Positions 6,185-6,425 of a stretch of 6,425 bases of DNA are shown here, in pieces. Under the pieces are notes generated by a model. That model was not told where the DNA came from. It made no database searches and was given only the letters and a program-made list of their open reading frames with translations. Position 1 is the stretch's first letter, and each line of letters opens with the position of its first letter. The stretch is from Blautia sp. (GTDB lineage: Bacteria > Bacillota > Clostridia > Lachnospirales > Lachnospiraceae), in NCBI GenBank assembly GCA_017420455.1, contig JAFOJB010000039.1:1-6425 (forward strand), written 5' to 3'. The position numbers and the translations under genes were made by a program.

Positions 6185-6383
6185 GGAGGACTCACGCGCC
6201 TCCCGGGGCCGGACGATATGTGTTTTGGCGTCTGTCGGCTCTCCTGACTGCGAAAGAAGGTCTGTCCGCGCCTGCAGGACGCAAGGTCCTTTGGCTGCGG
6301 ACAGACCTTCTTTTGCAGTCCGTCAAGACGCCAGACACCTGGAAAACACATATCATCCGGCCCCGGAGGCGCGTGAGTCCTCC
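6185..6383. repeat. Long nested inverted repeat of about 199 nt
   Basis: The outer arms 6185-6226 and 6343-6383 are inverted copies over about 41 bp, with one single-base bulge and one mismatch (6214 against 6355). Further in, GGCGTCT (6227-6233) pairs with AGACGCC (6326-6332). Then 24 bases (6246-6269) pair with 6297-6320, the only departure being a G-U. At the centre AGGAC/GTCCT (6276-6280 and 6286-6290) close a five-base loop. About 75 pairs are possible in all, with small asymmetric loops (12 bases on the left; 10 bases on the right at 6333-6342). It lies outside genes, beyond the terminator at 6093-6136. There is no T tract, no transposase and no evident target-site duplication at its edges. 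A MITE-like or REP-like element, or a structured RNA, are the options. The flanks 6137-6184 and 6384-6425 show nothing else that I can name. Confidence 0.85.
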
Positions 6384-6425
6384 CCCTGTGTTCCGCAGAC
6401 GAAGGTTTTTCTGCTGTCAGCCCTA

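Noticed and set aside
6034..6351. - strand open frame over the terminator and the long inverted repeat
   Set aside because: It would encode a perfect terminator stem and most of an inverted repeat, and its residues are simply the palindrome read through.
6185..6383. Invertible promoter switch or retron-like non-coding RNA
   Set aside because: The segment between the outer arms is itself largely palindromic and shows no promoter, no recombinase gene is visible, and no reverse transcriptase lies in the window, though the sequence beyond 6425 cannot be judged.

Overview
The window looks like a chromosomal piece of an anaerobic Firmicute, most likely Lachnospiraceae-like. This rests on the acyl-CoA dehydrogenase/EtfB/EtfA operon, strong GGAGG-type ribosome binding sites, a DUF4125 protein, a secreted SH3b protein, mid-GC coding sequence and compact GC-rich hairpins between genes. 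The taxonomic call is inference from gene content. All convincing genes are on the + strand.

Region by region: bases 1-257 are a sharply different, A-rich sequence (about 22% G+C over 1-240). It stays open in one frame (from base 3) and runs without a stop into the acyl-CoA dehydrogenase, so it looks like a foreign or chimeric coding fragment joined just upstream of that gene's own ribosome binding site. Next come an acyl-CoA dehydrogenase (258-1400), etfB (1412-2212), an unusual 187-bp GC-rich spacer, etfA (2400-3506) and a rho-independent terminator (3520-3551). A DUF4125 gene follows (3582-4181). A 392-bp non-coding stretch (4182-4573) holds a 59-nt inverted repeat, three small stable hairpins and a likely promoter. 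It leads to a 492-residue secreted protein (4574-6052) with an N-terminal domain I do not recognise, one bacterial SH3 domain and four Tyr/Gly-rich repeats of about 50 residues. That gene ends at a strong bidirectional terminator (6093-6136). The last 290 bp hold no gene but contain a roughly 199-nt nested inverted repeat (6185-6383).

How the genes work together: the dehydrogenase and the two Etf subunits should form one flavoprotein system that reduces a 2-enoyl-CoA (or oxidises an acyl-CoA). Etf features resemble those of clostridial systems that couple this to NADH and ferredoxin by electron bifurcation. The acyl-CoA substrate cannot be read from the window because the upstream genes are missing behind the junction. 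The DUF4125 and SH3b genes have no evident link to this pathway.

I found no CRISPR array, RNA gene, transposase or convincing new defence or mobile system. The best candidates for follow-up are the junction near base 250, the long inverted repeat at 6185-6383, the repeat module of the secreted protein and the spacer inside the etf operon.
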